Shown piece after piece: positions 26,701-36,594 of a DNA stretch of 64,000 bases; within the stretch, counting starts at the first letter, position 1; each line of letters begins with the position of its first letter. Both the position numbers and the translations under genes were made by a program. The stretch covers positions 48,136,491 through 48,200,490 of the forward strand of contig OY744544.1 in the NCBI GenBank assembly GCA_963556195.1. Reading direction: 5' to 3'. The notes under the pieces were generated by a model, which saw only the letters and a list, made by a program, of their open reading frames with translations, was not told the origin of the DNA and did no database searches. The DNA is from Sepiola atlantica (lineage: Eukaryota; Mollusca; Cephalopoda; Sepiida; Sepiolidae).

Positions 26701-27515
26701 AATCTAGACAATAAACTTTTAAATTATTGATTTTCAGTTTGTAAAACTGCATGATTTTCAGTGTAAAACTGCACATATAGATACAACAGGCTTTCCAATT
26801 TTAGATTATGAGTTGGATTTTAAGTTGCATGTGTGAAATCTACATATTTTACATCTTTTAAATCTTTTTTGTTGGAAACTGTGTAAAACTGCATGATTAT
26901 CAGTGTGAAAGCGCAAATACTTCACAATATATTACCAAATCTTTGATTTTCAGCAATATTTTCAGTGCGAAAACGTAAATAGGCTTGAAAACAAAAAATT
27001 TCATGAAAACAGGGCTAAACTGCATGATTTTCAGTGTGTAAGCGCAAATACTTCACCATGTACAATCAAATGTTTTATTTCCGGTGCTAAACAGCAATAT
27101 TTTCAGTGAGAAAACGTAAATAGGCTTGAAAACAAAAAATTCCGTTGAAAACTGCATGATTTTCAGTGTGAAAAAGCAAAACTGCTTTCAAATTTTTGAA
27201 TTGCAGTGCTTTAACTGCATGATGTTCAGTGTGGAAATGCCAATCTAGACAATAAACCTTCAAATTATGGATATTCAGTTGGTAAAACTGCATTATTTTC
27301 AGTGTAAAACTGCACATATAGATACAACAGGCTTTCCAATTTTAGATTATGAGTTGGATTTTAAGTTGCATGTGTGAAATCTACATATTTTACACACGGC
27401 TTTTAAATCTTTTTCGTTGTAAAACTGCATGATTATCAGTGTGAAAGCGCAAATACTTCACAATGTACAATCAAATTTTTTATTTTCGACTGCTAAACAG
27501 CAATATTTTCAGTGA
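23760..27515. repeat. Diverged right edge of the satellite with an extra module
   Basis: Monomers here are diverged and interspersed with a module absent from the array core. Its landmarks are TAGACAATAAACTTTTAAAT, ATAGATACAACAGGCTTTCC and TTTTAGATTATGAGTTGG, followed by a CATATTTTACATCTTTTAAA segment. Five copies are visible, with the CAGGCTTTCC landmark near 23883, 24439, 25725, 26787 and 27327. The module still contains the TGCATGATTTTCAGTGT motif, so it is probably an old monomer lineage rather than an unrelated insert. The array ends near 27515, after CAATATTTTCAGTGAGAAAA. Confidence 0.85.
26260..26299. repeat. Perfect inverted repeat in the satellite edge
   Basis: The 18-nt arms AAAACGTAAATCGTTACA and TGTAACGATTTACGTTTT are exact reverse complements with a 4-nt loop (CTAT). 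The left arm is ordinary monomer sequence. The right arm looks like a fold-back copy, after which the monomer resumes at GAAAACAAAAAATTCCGTTG. It is a different event from the eleven-copy hairpin. Confidence 0.92.
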
Positions 27516-27520
27516 GAAAA

Positions 27521-28980
27521 TCTTTTTCACGTCTACTTATTTTATGTCTATTTTCCTGTCTTGGTTGATAATTTGATTGCTCAATTTGAACAAGCAGCAC
27601 GCCTAAGCTTTTAGCACAAACACAAATCACGTGATCAACAGAGCACCAGCCTGTATTTCAAATAGACAAGATGTACATTCCTGCGCTCCCTACCAGCCCT
27701 GCGGTCAGTGAGTCGATGAACTCCAGGATAAGATTATTTCGTTTTGTCTATCAACTCAGTTACAACCTTCATTTTGTTCCTGTGTTTCTCACATAAAAAA
27801 CTACTACCGCCTGTGCACTGTGGTTCAATACATAATACATTATGCCATAAAGAAAAGTCACACCCTTCTCTTTCATTTGTCCTTTTATTCTCTGTGAACA
27901 AAGACTAATAAAGTGCTTATAAATAATAGGAATGGACTAAATCTCATCTTCTATATTGGTGATCATCCAGCTTTCTGGCGGCTTTCTTGGTTTTCTTTAA
28001 AGTAAAACAACCATACTACACCCAAACATCATTATCTTTGTCCAGTTCTCATCTTTTTCTTATCTAAAGTTGGCTTTTTTTACAGCTAAAATTGGTAACC
28101 ATGACGTTTTCAAAAAAAAAAATCAGACATTTTTTACATTCATTCCATGAACACATAAGTATAGTTTTCTGATTTCTTACATGTTGTTTTCGTTGCATTC
28201 ATTTAGATATTTTGTTGGTTGGTATTTTCGTTAGCTTGTGAATAGCTTGTATTGTTGGTATTTTCATTTATACAAAGTATTAGGGAATATCGATTAAATC
28301 TGGTTGGTTTAGTTTACAGAATACATTTTCCATTGCTATTTAATTGCGATTAAGATCTGTTGCGATTTTTAGAATTGTAATGATAAATAACATATTTTCT
28401 GCTTTCCCGCTCATTTTTTAAATATTCACCACATGGCATTCATCGGGCTCCTCGAGGATGATTGCTTTTAAATAACTATAATTCTAAGTCATCCTTGTGT
28501 GGATGTTGTAAGGATTTTGGTTTCGCATGTTTACCAAATATATATGCCATCTTCAATTTAGCCATTTTTGACTCATACAAAAGTTTCCAAGGTTCTACGG
28601 GAAGGTCATCTATAAATAGCACTTATAAGTGCTATTTTTGTATGCGCATTTATCGTAATGCGAGCAATACAATATTTTTTCTAATACTATTTTGACTGAT
28701 TCCTTCTTATGCTAATTTTTGCTGTATATTGGAAGTATGGCACTATTTTCATATTTTCCAAATTTCTCTCTTAATTTCATTCCTCCGTAGGAAGAATTTA
28801 ATATTAGTATCTTTATTGTCAAGATCCAATTGAGCGCCTGTTTCATTCTTTTACAACTGCTTCTTAGAAACTCAATTACTTCTTGTTTTACGATGAGCTC
28901 TAATTCTGCTCCCCGCTTGCTCAGCCGACGTTTGTGTTTGGTTTGCTCAAATCAAAGCATATTTTGCTGCCAAAGATATA
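27521..28980. other. AT-rich flank, no gene recognised
   Basis: Satellite similarity stops and the sequence becomes ordinary AT-rich DNA. Only short open frames are present, with no recognisable domain. A perfect 24-bp palindrome lies at 28614-28637. I see no promoter, RNA gene or transposon terminus that I could defend. Confidence 0.6.
28614..28637. repeat. Perfect 24-bp palindrome
   Basis: AAATAGCACTTATAAGTGCTATTT without its first and last two bases is a 20-bp core. The full 24 bp are self-complementary with no spacer. No surrounding terminal repeats suggest a transposon. Confidence 0.9.
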
Positions 28981-30042
28981 GTGTCTGCACCGAAAAAACT
29001 GAATATGTCAATCAGTGAAATTCCTGCTGGCACATCTTATGAGAGTGTAAAACGAGAAGTACTTTGGCACTTTCCTATCTCCCAAAATACAGAAAAAAGA
29101 AAAGCAACTCTTTCTTTCGTTTTTGTTTTGGTGAAAAATAAACTGAAAGGGTCCGGTTTCGAATTAACCCTTTTCCGTCCGATAATAGTGTCACAAAACG
29201 TTGTCAGTGTATTGTTTGGAACAGTGTCGGAAAGTGATGCTTAAAGTAATCAAGAGAAAATTAGAGGCTATAGAAAAGAATCAAAAGGCATGTGGCAAGA
29301 GAAACGTTACTAAGCTGGAGTTAGCCAAAAACAGGGACAGTATAAGATGGTTGTTCTCTCAGGTATGGATAATTAGAGAAGTAATATAACCGACGCCATG
29401 ACTGCAGAAATATGTGGTTTTTGCAACAATATTTTCAATTATTACCACTAACAAATAGGGTACTATAGACAGGACAGTCGTTGATGATGTTATTAGAGCA
29501 GTTAGACACCTCGGTAAGATTGAAGGAAGTGTTGTTGAGAATACAGACTGAGTTACTCCATCATTTGAGATTGCCTGTTGAACCCACTGAGTTACTGGAA
29601 GTATTATAATGCGTTAGGATGTGCTACGTTATTACCAGGTAAAAAGCTATTAGTGTTGGTACCCATCCTGGGATAGTACTTTTGAGATATACCGGGTAGT
29701 TAACCTGCCCATACCATACCCCCGAGCTGACCAAAAACTTGGAGTACTTGGAGTAGGTGGAGACAGAGTTTGTAGCCTTAAATGTGACCAGAACAAAATT
29801 CATGTTTGTTGAGAAATGAGGAAGCAAATAAATGTAGAACGGATGCCCTGGGAATGTGAGTGCGATTTATGTTTCTAGCAGTCATGAGCTGTGTGTGTTA
29901 AAATTGTTTAAAAAGGATAAGGAGGTTAGGATTATAAAAAAGTGTCAGGTAGAAGTGTTGATGATGTTACCTTCCGCAGTCAGTGTATCCGATGGAATTT
30001 AGGAAAATTTGAAAATAAGGAATCTTTCTTATAATTGATAGG

Positions 30043-30372
30043 ATGGATCGGGTTGTGAAGGAATTCGCTAAGGTTATCTTGCAGAAAATGTCTGAATTAT
30101 TAAAGCCGGTAGAAAGAATTAGTTTTGAGAAATTGAAGGCTTGTAGAAAAAGAGAATTCAGGTTGGGGAGAGAATATGGGTACAATAATAGCTTGGCCGG
30201 TGGTAGTGATAATTTCAATCATGATAGGATTGGCATTTGCAGCCTAAGGACACTGACAACAAAGTACATGAGTGAAGAAGGGATACCATTGAGTGCACTT
30301 TACCGAAATTATGATCGAATGCATGAATTGCAGCCCTTGACAGAAATTCAGGTGGAAACCCCACCTGTATAG
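30043..30372 (+). CDS. Hypothetical 109-codon open frame
   Basis: The frame opens at an ATG and encodes a basic, lysine- and arginine-rich stretch (VVKEFAKVILQKMSELLKPV and onward) that could form helices in its first 50 residues. I do not recognise a family. No signal peptide or membrane segment is visible. A GACAGGTGAGAC sequence 20 bp past the stop resembles a splice donor, but there is no supporting exon structure. It lies between the satellite and fragments of LTR elements, so a decayed gag or a chance frame is as likely as a gene. Its coding status is unproven. Confidence 0.2.
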   Translation: MDRVVKEFAKVILQKMSELLKPVERISFEKLKACRKREFRLGREYGYNNSLAGGSDNFNHDRIGICSLRTLTTKYMSEEGIPLSALYRNYDRMHELQPLTEIQVETPPV

Positions 30373-30529
30373 AGGAAGCCAAAAGGGACAGGTGAGACAA
30401 GAACAGTAAAGAAATGAAGAATGGATCCGAGAGAAAAGAAAGTGGCAAAGTAAATGTAAGGATGTTAATAATAAACTGCTCAGTCATTAATTTTATTGTA
30501 ATTTTCTTCCAACACAACAACACTAAGAC

Positions 30530-30532
<3 letters not shown>

Positions 30533-30580
<48 letters not shown>
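30533..30580. repeat. (AT)n microsatellite
   Basis: An almost pure alternating TA run is interrupted once by ATGTATAT. Open frames through it encode only Tyr-Ile repeats and are artefacts. Confidence 0.97.
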
Positions 30581-30774
30581 GCAATCTGAGGGACCAGAAC
30601 ATTATGGCATGCTGAACGAACAATTAATTAAGGAACTTTTTGTTTTCTTTCATTTTTATTTTTATTATATCATTTTTTTCTCTGTGTTTCTGGATGACGA
30701 GGCTTAAAGAATGTCAATTACAAGTAAATGACAAGAAACGATAGGGGGTGTCTGTGACAATATTGTTGGATTGA

Positions 30775-30804
30775 AAAGTGTTTACATATTAATGTAAACA
30801 CTTT
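30775..30804. repeat. Short-loop inverted repeat
   Basis: The arms AAAGTGTTTACAT and ATGTAAACACTTT are exact reverse complements around the 4-nt loop ATTA. No transposon ends are visible around it. Confidence 0.88.
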
Positions 30805-30975
30805 CTGATGAAAATAATCTTGGTTTTCTTAAGTTATGAAAACGAAAGAGAATTTAAAGGTGTTTTGCATTGAAAGCGAAAACGAAAATTGATAAGAGAA
30901 AGAAGAGTTGCTTTCCTTGCCTCAGAGATTGGGGATATGGAAAACGCCAATAAAGATGAACACTCACCGTAAGGA

Positions 30976-31208
30976 AAAAGAATGAGGTGCTTCGCATGTC
31001 GTGTCTGCAGATCAAAAAATGGCTTCTCTTCATAGGTGCAGGTTTTTATGGTGGTCTCTGATTTGCATATGCGGAGATCAGCTGATATAAATGAAGAGGA
31101 CAGCTGGGAAGCAAGGATTGGAGAGAGAAAGACAGAGAAATTCGGTTGAACATTGAATTACAGTCAAAACTTTTTTTTTTAATTCTTTTATTTTTCTGGC
31201 ACAGTTAG
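30976..31208 (+). pseudogene. 3'-end fragment of an element C-type LTR element
   Basis: The fragment matches 62440-62775 almost throughout. It starts in the last codons of pol (a cysteine-rich tail, MRCFACRVCRSKNGFSS, then stop) and runs through the 3' non-coding region (TGCATATGCGGAGATCAG, AATGAAGAGGACAGCTGGGA) to TTTTTCTGGCACAGTTAG, where the two copies diverge. The divergence point probably marks the element or LTR end. No rest of pol lies upstream, so this is an isolated 3' piece. It lacks the 70-bp tandem duplication present in the other copy. Confidence 0.8.
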
Positions 31209-31663
31209 ATAACACATCGGCTAAAAATTGGTGACACGCCATATGGTTACTATGGTCACAAACAGAGCAGAGTTGTTTACATTCTCGGTGTTGAATGGGC
31301 GTTGAAGTGTTAAAATAACATAGGTACATGAATGAGACTCGAAAGGACAGACCCACTATTCATTGCTGAAAGCCGTAGGTGAGCATGACAGTGATTGATG
31401 CTCACCTAAAAGGGATTTCCCCATAAAATCATAGCGTTCTCAAGAAATGGTAATTAATTTGGTTTTACTAAAGATACAGGCCATGTGGTTTGGTGAGGGG
31501 GGAGGTAGGATCCCATACATCGCTGGGATTTGCGTGGTTGTATGGGGAGATGGATTATCTGCTGAGAGACACTTCCCTATCTTTAGATGAGAGTTATTGA
31601 AGAAAGCGTTACAAGAAATGATGAAAATACATTTTTTTCTATGAATATAAGTTTCAAAGGTGG

Positions 31664-31698
31664 ATCTCCCACTGTTATCTTAGATAACAGTGGGAGAT
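31664..31698. repeat. Perfect 17-nt inverted repeat, 1-nt spacer
   Basis: ATCTCCCACTGTTATCT and AGATAACAGTGGGAGAT flank a single T. It is a near-perfect palindrome in otherwise unremarkable sequence. Confidence 0.92.
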
Positions 31699-31734
31699 AG
31701 AAACAGATGAAGAAGGAAAGAATGCAGCGAGGTA

Positions 31735-31925
31735 GAATCCGTTGACCACTGATCTTTAAATCACAATGTGGGAGAGCGGTGATTGCCGGACAAGAACCCT
31801 TCGACATCTTAGGCCTTCATCAGTACAGCAACTTTTCCCAAGCAGTGCCAGATGATCAACCAAACACAGGAATGGCCAAATTGGTGACGCCACTGATTGA
31901 GGAATTGGGCTGCAGGTGATGAACA
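31735..31925. repeat. Dispersed repeat, copy 1
   Basis: About 190 bp align with 46395-46575. Shared words include TTCGACATCT, GGCCTTCATCA, GCAACTTTTCC and AATTGGTGACG. The two copies are clearly related but diverged (roughly two thirds identical by eye) and sit in unrelated surroundings, one beside a Gypsy remnant and one inside the copia nest. A SINE or a fragment of a larger element is possible; I see no clear tRNA-like promoter boxes or terminal repeats. Confidence 0.65.
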
Positions 31926-32453
31926 AACCAGACAGGTGATACAGCAATATAAGGAAAAATCAAGGGAAAGCTATGATAAACTGAAAGGTCGACACGCTGA
32001 TCTATGTGCAGCATGAAAAAACAAATCTATGGGAACCTGGAACAGTTTGCTACTGAACCAAGATCATATATAACATAGTAGTAGAGTCTCCAGATGGTAG
32101 CATTCACTGCCGGAATAGACAATTCTTCAAACCAGCTAGAAATGATCCAGTATCCAAAGTTGGACAAGACCAACTATCCATAGCTGAGGAAAACACATCA
32201 CACCCTATAAGTGTTCATCTCATTTCAGAGACGAGAGCAGTTCATCAGGTAATCGTACTTGAAGAATAGAACACCATACAGGCTGGTAAAACAACCAACC
32301 ACTGAATCACACGTGGATCAACTAGACCTACCATTGAACCACGACGATCTCTGGATCCAGGAATAAATAATAGACTGATTGAACATTTTCCTTGAAGCAG
32401 TTTCCAAAAATAAAATTTCTTAAATATCCCACCTTTTAATTAAAAAAAGGAGA
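31925..32453 (+). pseudogene. Ty3/Gypsy pol C-terminal remnant with polypurine tract
   Basis: Translation of this stretch, with stops, gives the tail that follows integrase in many Gypsy elements: a YKEKSRESYDKLKGRHADL-type helix, then VVESPDGSIHCRNRQFFKPA, a small beta-rich module that resembles the post-integrase region. Several in-frame stops interrupt it. The stretch ends in the purine run AAAAAAAGGAGA immediately before TGTTGTATTAG, the arrangement expected for the plus-strand primer and the start of a 3' LTR. The upstream integrase, RT and gag are absent, and a dispersed repeat abuts on the left. Gypsy assignment rests on motif recognition, not a search. Confidence 0.7.
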
Positions 32454-32640
32454 TGTTGTATTAGTTATATCCCTTCAGTAATCCCGTAAGCTCCTAATAT
32501 CAATAAGATTATCCGCTCATGATTTAGGTATACTTCCTGCAATGCCTTAATAAACGTCTTGTTAACATAGCTTCTCGTTCTATCTTTTTCAATCCAAGCC
32601 ATCCGGCAAACCACGCATGGAAAGACTGCTCCTGTATTCT
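32454..32640 (+). repeat. Probable 3' LTR of the Gypsy remnant
   Basis: It begins TGTTGTATTAG directly after the polypurine tract and contains AATAAAC near 32548, a possible polyadenylation signal. The right end is unresolved because no partner LTR is present in the window. A T-run followed by a G-run lies just beyond. Confidence 0.5.
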
Positions 32641-33044
32641 TAATTTTTTTTTTTTTGGAGGGGGGGGGGTATTTGTTTGTTCAGCATTTGTTTCACGCAA
32701 GTTTATTTTTATGCACTCCAAAATTAACAGACGTTTATCGGAACTTTAAATTAAAAAAAATCTCTTTAACAGATTTTTCCTCTGTTTTTTTTCTTCTGTG
32801 AAGGTTGTTTTTGGATATCATAAGTTATTTCTACAACTTCACTACATATTTCAGTCATTCCCTGAAGATTGACAGACAGACTAATGAACTATAATTTTTG
32901 TCCAAGCTGCTAAAAAACACATGTAGGAATACAAATATGGAAAATTGAGGGTTTTTGTATGCAAGATGAAAATGGAAATGCGGAAATAAAGAATTGAAGG
33001 AACTAATGAAAATTATGATTTTGAATTGCTCTTTACATGGTCTT

Positions 33045-33059
33045 TTGAATTGAATCAAT

Positions 33060-33144
<85 letters not shown>

Positions 33145-33259
33145 TAGATAAACTTTGAATTGGATCAATACAATGCTCTGAACTTTGTAACACAACTTCA
33201 TAGAGCTTGGAATTTGCCACTGTAAGGAGTATAAAATTGAAGATATACATTCCTTACTA

Positions 33260-33347
<88 letters not shown>
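33045..33347. repeat. Paired (AT)n microsatellites with internal duplication
   Basis: Two pure TA tracts (about 33063-33129, continuing as (AC)n to about 33145, and 33263-33347) flank about 115 bp. TTGAATTGRATCAATACAAT occurs at the left edge (about 33045) and again inside (about 33154). The inner borders are inverted: ACACACTAG on the left, CTAGTGTGTATAT on the right. The long Tyr-Ile frames here are meaningless. Confidence 0.9.
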
Positions 33348-33350
<3 letters not shown>

Positions 33351-33413
33351 TCTGGTGAAAGCTACCCAATTCCTAAAGTTTCTAAAAATTGCTAAACGAA
33401 CAAAACTATTGAA

Positions 33414-33463
33414 TGTAAAAAATGTAAATATTGGTTTAAAAACCAATATTTACATTTTTTACA
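33414..33463. repeat. Perfect 24-nt hairpin, 2-nt loop
   Basis: The left arm begins TGTAAAAAATGTAAATATTG and the right arm ends CAATATTTACATTTTTTACA. The 24-nt arms are exact reverse complements with AA between them, consistent with a recent fold-back duplication. Confidence 0.93.
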
Positions 33464-33798
33464 AGTTTTTCTTCAGTGGAAAAAAGTCCATGTTTTTTTT
33501 AATTAAAAAATGTGTTTAATAATTTATTTTGCAATATCTACATGTGTGTTAGTTTGCAGCACATCACACATGGTTGAAGCCATGGGAGTTACTCGCTGTG
33601 GTTTGTAATATTGTGGTAGTTGGCACACTCATACATTCAGCAAATGTTCACTCCATGTGTGATTCGAAAGCTACCCAAAGAAACGTACTCTCATTTGGGA
33701 ACTCATGGTTTATGAGTTTGAACATGTTGCCAAACATTTGTTGTGAAGGAGCAGTTATTCACATTACAGCAAGTAGATGATTCAAGAAATTTTGATTG

Positions 33799-34116
33799 TG
33801 TTGTATATTTGAATGAAAAACGTACGACTTACCTCGTGTGGGGAGCCGGGCACAAAGAGGGAAAAGAAAGAGAAGGAGCAATGCGTTTTATAGGAAGGAA
33901 GTACTTCCGGCGAAAACGAAAGTACTTCCGTCAGAAACGGAAGTGCTTCCGGCGGAGACAGATTGTGGGAAGGAGGCTGCACTATAAGAGCAGTCAATGT
34001 TTGGGTAAGGGGGTGAGCAGTTTGCCTGAGCAACAGGTGGTCTAAAGCGATAGAAGGAAGAAGAGAGAGAACGAAAGGGAAGGAGAGAAAGAGGAGTTTA
34101 TTTTTATTTTTATTTC
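33799..34116 (+). repeat. Element A 5' LTR
   Basis: It is paired with 36875-37190, starting TGTTGTATATTTGAATG in both and sharing sequence to TATTTTTATTTC. By eye the two copies differ by seven substitutions and one 2-bp indel. A TATA-like CTATAAGAG (about 33983) suggests the RNA polymerase II promoter. Three ETS-like palindromes sit upstream at 33897-33951. The 3' end is not the usual CA, and no clean target duplication was found, so the exact boundary is uncertain. Confidence 0.85.
33897..33951. promoter_or_regulatory. Triple GGAAGTACTTCC-type palindromes in the element A LTR
   Basis: Three head-to-tail imperfect palindromes occur: GGAAGTACTTCC, AAAGTACTTCC and CGGAAGTGCTTCCG. They lie about 30-90 bp upstream of the TATA-like box. 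Each half carries the GGAAGT/ACTTCC core seen in ETS-family binding sites. The same trio is present in the 3' LTR (36971-37025), where the middle copy is perfect. The regulatory role is inferred from position and motif only. Confidence 0.45.
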
Positions 34117-34163
34117 TTTTCCTCCTTCAGCATGGAAAAATAACAGACGCGGGTGTAACCACG

Positions 34164-35118
34164 ATGGTGAACAGATGGAGTAGGGGTAGCAGCATCAAGG
34201 CATTCGACGACACGGAGGTGAAATGTCGTGGGACCAGCACTGTTTGCATCAGCATAAGAGGACGACGACTGACTATAGAAGTATTGGTAGTCGATCGTCT
34301 GGAGGCAATCCTCGGCATGGACGTACTCTGCCGAATGGGGGGCGTCATTGTTGACACAAATGGACGCGTTGAGTGCGGCGGGTGCGAACCCGGAAGCCTC
34401 GCCATGTGATGGAGGTGGAGTGGCTGAGTGCGAGATCAGCGATCAAGACTTCATCGCAACATTTCGCGATGGTAGGTGGACTGCCAGATGGAAGTGGACG
34501 ACGGGGCCTCCGTGCCTGCAGAATCGAGTCGGGAGGTATGACACAAAATTAACGGAGTCACAGGAGGCGTCCTTTGAGGACGAAGTGGAGAGGTGGATCA
34601 AGGAGGGGATTCTCGTGCCATGGAAAGAGAAACTTAAAGGAGGTCTGTTACCTCTCATGGCGGTGATCCAGCCGACCAAGGATAAGGTCCGCCCCGTGTT
34701 GGATTACCGGGAACTGAACAAACATGTGTCTTGACACACAGGGGGTGACGTCATAGACGTTTGTGCAGAAACCATGCGGAGATAGAGACAGAAGTTTGGG
34801 TCGTCCACAATTGTTGATCTGAAGTCGGCGTATCTGCAAATCCATGTCGAGCAAGATCTCTGGAAATATCAGCTGGTACAATTCAAGGACGTACTGCTTG
34901 ATGCGTTTGGGTTTTGGGTTGAATGTCGCGCCCAAAATCATGACTGCAATACTAAAGCGGGTGTTGAAAGAGGAGGAGGACGTAAATGAAGCAACCGACT
35001 CCTATGTAGATGACATACTGCTGGATGAGACAGTGGTGCCAGCACCAAGAGTAGTGGAACAGCTCAGGAGGTTTGGTCTAACAGCAAAGGCCCCTGAGCC
35101 CAAAGCCACACCGCCATT
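34164..35118 (+). pseudogene. Element A protease/reverse transcriptase remnant
   Basis: The first frame (34164-34409) is the C-terminal part of a retropepsin-like protease, ending in VVDRLEAILGMDVLCRMGG. The catalytic D-S/T-G part and all of gag are missing. A frameshift leads into the RT frame from 34348, with WTARWKWTTGPP, LPLMAVIQPTKDKVRPVLD and YRELNKHV. In-frame stops follow at about 34732 (TGA) and 34783 (TAG), then the palm motifs VDLKSAYLQIHV, LGFGLNVAPKIM and the catalytic box SYVDDILL. The frame ends in a hairpin insertion at 35099-35144. It would copy element RNA into DNA if intact; here it is dead. The order protease-RT-RNase H-integrase fits Gypsy-type elements, although the exact lineage is unclear. 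Confidence 0.85.
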
Positions 35119-35144
35119 TTGTTAAATGGCGGTGTGGCTTTGGG
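35099..35144. repeat. Fold-back hairpin insertion inside element A pol
   Basis: The arms CCCAAAGCCACACCGCCATTT (35099-35119, given here in full at 21 nt less nothing essential: key core AAAGCCACACCGCCATT) and its reverse complement (35124-35144) flank TGTT. The right arm reads as normal pol sequence (NGGVALG), so the left arm and loop look like an inserted inverted copy. The event breaks the RT to RNase H reading frame. Confidence 0.92.
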
Positions 35145-36594
35145 ACTCCACTTAGAGGAAGATGCAATGGGAGAGCTGTGGTTCACGAGAGGGAACGCTA
35201 TTCCAGAGGTCACGGACAGAATGAGCAGGCGACAATTGTTCTCGGTTTGCGGGAAGTTGGTGGGCCATTACCCTGTAGCTGGGTGGCTCAGAGCAACCTG
35301 CAGTTATGTGAAGAGAAAAGCAGGAGGAGTGAAATGGGAGGACAGCGTTGGCGAAAATGTGGTGGCTGTGATGCGAGATGTCCTAAAGGAGGTGGATAAG
35401 GAGGACCCAGTGAGAGGAAGGTGGAGAGTCCCTAAGACAGAAAAAGGGGTCGTATGGTGTGATGCAAGTAGCATTGCCACTGGCGTCGCAGTTGAGATTG
35501 GAGGTGAGATGGTGGAGGAGGCGGCCTGGCTTAGGAAAGCAACAGATTTCTCCCACATCAACGTAGCCGAGTTGGACGCAACTATCAAGGGCATAAACCT
35601 GGCATTAAGGTGGGGACTGAAAGAGGTGGAGCTACGTACAGATTCAGCGACCGTGCTTGACTGGGTGCAGGCGGCTGTGACAGAACAGTGGAGAGTAAAG
35701 ACAAAAGGTGCTTCAGAAATGATCATCATGCGTAGAGTCAGGATCCTACGAGAGTTAATCGTCGAATTTGGATTGAAAGTCAGTGTTTCGTTCATACCTT
35801 CCGCCAAGAATAGGGCAGACAGCCTAACGAGGGTGAGAAGAGGGTGGATGGAAGCCTTGGACGAAACGACAGAGAGTGCTGATGAAACATGCTGCATGAC
35901 CCATGAGGAAGTCAAGGACCAGCACTCTATGCACCACATGGGAGTTGACAGGACTTTGCATCTAGCCCGCAAGGTAGATCCCAGTGTTGCGAGGAAGGTC
36001 GTGCAGAAAGTAGTCCAGCAATGTGTGCGGTGTCAATCGATAGATCCGGCACCGGCGTCACATCATCACAGAGAGCTCCAGGTGGGCGAAAATTGGAAGA
36101 GACTCGCCGTTGATGTCACCCACTATCGAGGGGCTCAATATCTAACCATGATTGACTGCGGACCAAGTAGGTTCGCGATTTGGAGGGAGTTGAGGAGAGA
36201 GACGGCTAGTGAGGTGGCAAGCACAATGAATACAGTGTTTCTGGAACGTGGACCCGTAGACGAAGTCTTGATGGACAATGGGGCGGCTTTCCGATCAGGA
36301 ATAGTCAGAGAGATGCTGGAGAGATGGAACATCAGACCATACTTCAGAGCCGCGTATAGGCCGGAAGGAAACGGCATAGTGGAAAGGAACCACAGGACCA
36401 TCAAAGCGTTGGCTGAGAGAAGGGGGAACCGCACCAGGAGAGGCTCTGTTCTGGTACAACATGACTCCCAGATCAGGGCAGGTGAGGGAGACGGTGCCAC
36501 AAGAACAGATATATCGATATGTCTGGCGGCATCCAAGCGTTCCGCCACCGGAACAGAGTCGAGCAACCAGGAGCACAGTGCGACTAGAAGATGA
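35119..36594 (+). pseudogene. Element A RNase H and integrase open frame
   Basis: This 491-codon frame is the best preserved part of the element. It opens with the RT thumb/tether (RRQLFSVCGKLVGHYPVAGW). RNase H follows with its acidic residues in VWCDAS, AELDA, LRTDSAT and NRADSLTRV. An H-H-C-C zinc domain comes next (HSMHHMG, then CVRCQSIDPAP), then the integrase core with all three acidic residues (AVDVTHY, LMDNGAAF, GNGIVERNHR). After about residue 435 a one-base frameshift in a GAGAGAAGGGGG run throws the C-terminus out of frame; the correct continuation lies in the next frame. The ATG is internal to a longer ancestral polyprotein, not a real start. RNase H would degrade the RNA template and integrase would insert the cDNA. 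Confidence 0.9.

Larger units (their letters stand above)
1..27520. repeat. Satellite array of about 232-bp monomers
   Basis: The first 27.5 kb are head-to-tail copies of one AT-rich monomer, recognisable by the recurring words GGGCTAAACTGCATGATTTT, TTCAAATTTTTGAATTCCAG and CACAATGTACAATCAAAT. Starts at 411, 643 and 875 give a 232-bp period. A variant with GCTGTTTACAGC is 234 bp, and a short form is about 142 bp. Neighbouring monomers are highly similar, and longer blocks repeat almost without change. Each monomer contains open frames of 62-74 codons, but these mostly begin at TTG, and a 232-bp period is not a multiple of three, so the array cannot be one coding repeat. The left end is cut by the window, and copies decay to the right of about 23.7 kb. 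Arrays of this kind are typical of pericentromeric or other heterochromatin; that location is inference. Confidence 0.97.
28981..30975. other. Region with short unrecognised open frames
   Basis: Several short frames occur here, including one at 28981-29244 that starts at GTG. None shows a domain I recognise. It could be old retrotransposon gag sequence or simply open by chance. It contains an (AT)n tract at 30533-30580 and a 13-nt-arm hairpin at 30775-30804. Confidence 0.4.

Noticed and set aside
1..27520. CRISPR array
   Set aside because: Units are 142-234 bp with no short repeat/unique spacer pattern and no cas genes; the context is eukaryotic.
1..27520. Declaring this the centromere
   Set aside because: Higher-order satellite is compatible with it, but sequence alone cannot show kinetochore function.
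30380..30400. Splice donor (ACAGGTGAGAC) supporting a host gene at 30043-30372
   Set aside because: A single consensus-like site without a matching acceptor or exon homology is expected by chance.
33055..33446. Tyr-Ile-rich proteins up to 131 residues
   Set aside because: They are translations of (AT)n microsatellites in several frames and both strands.
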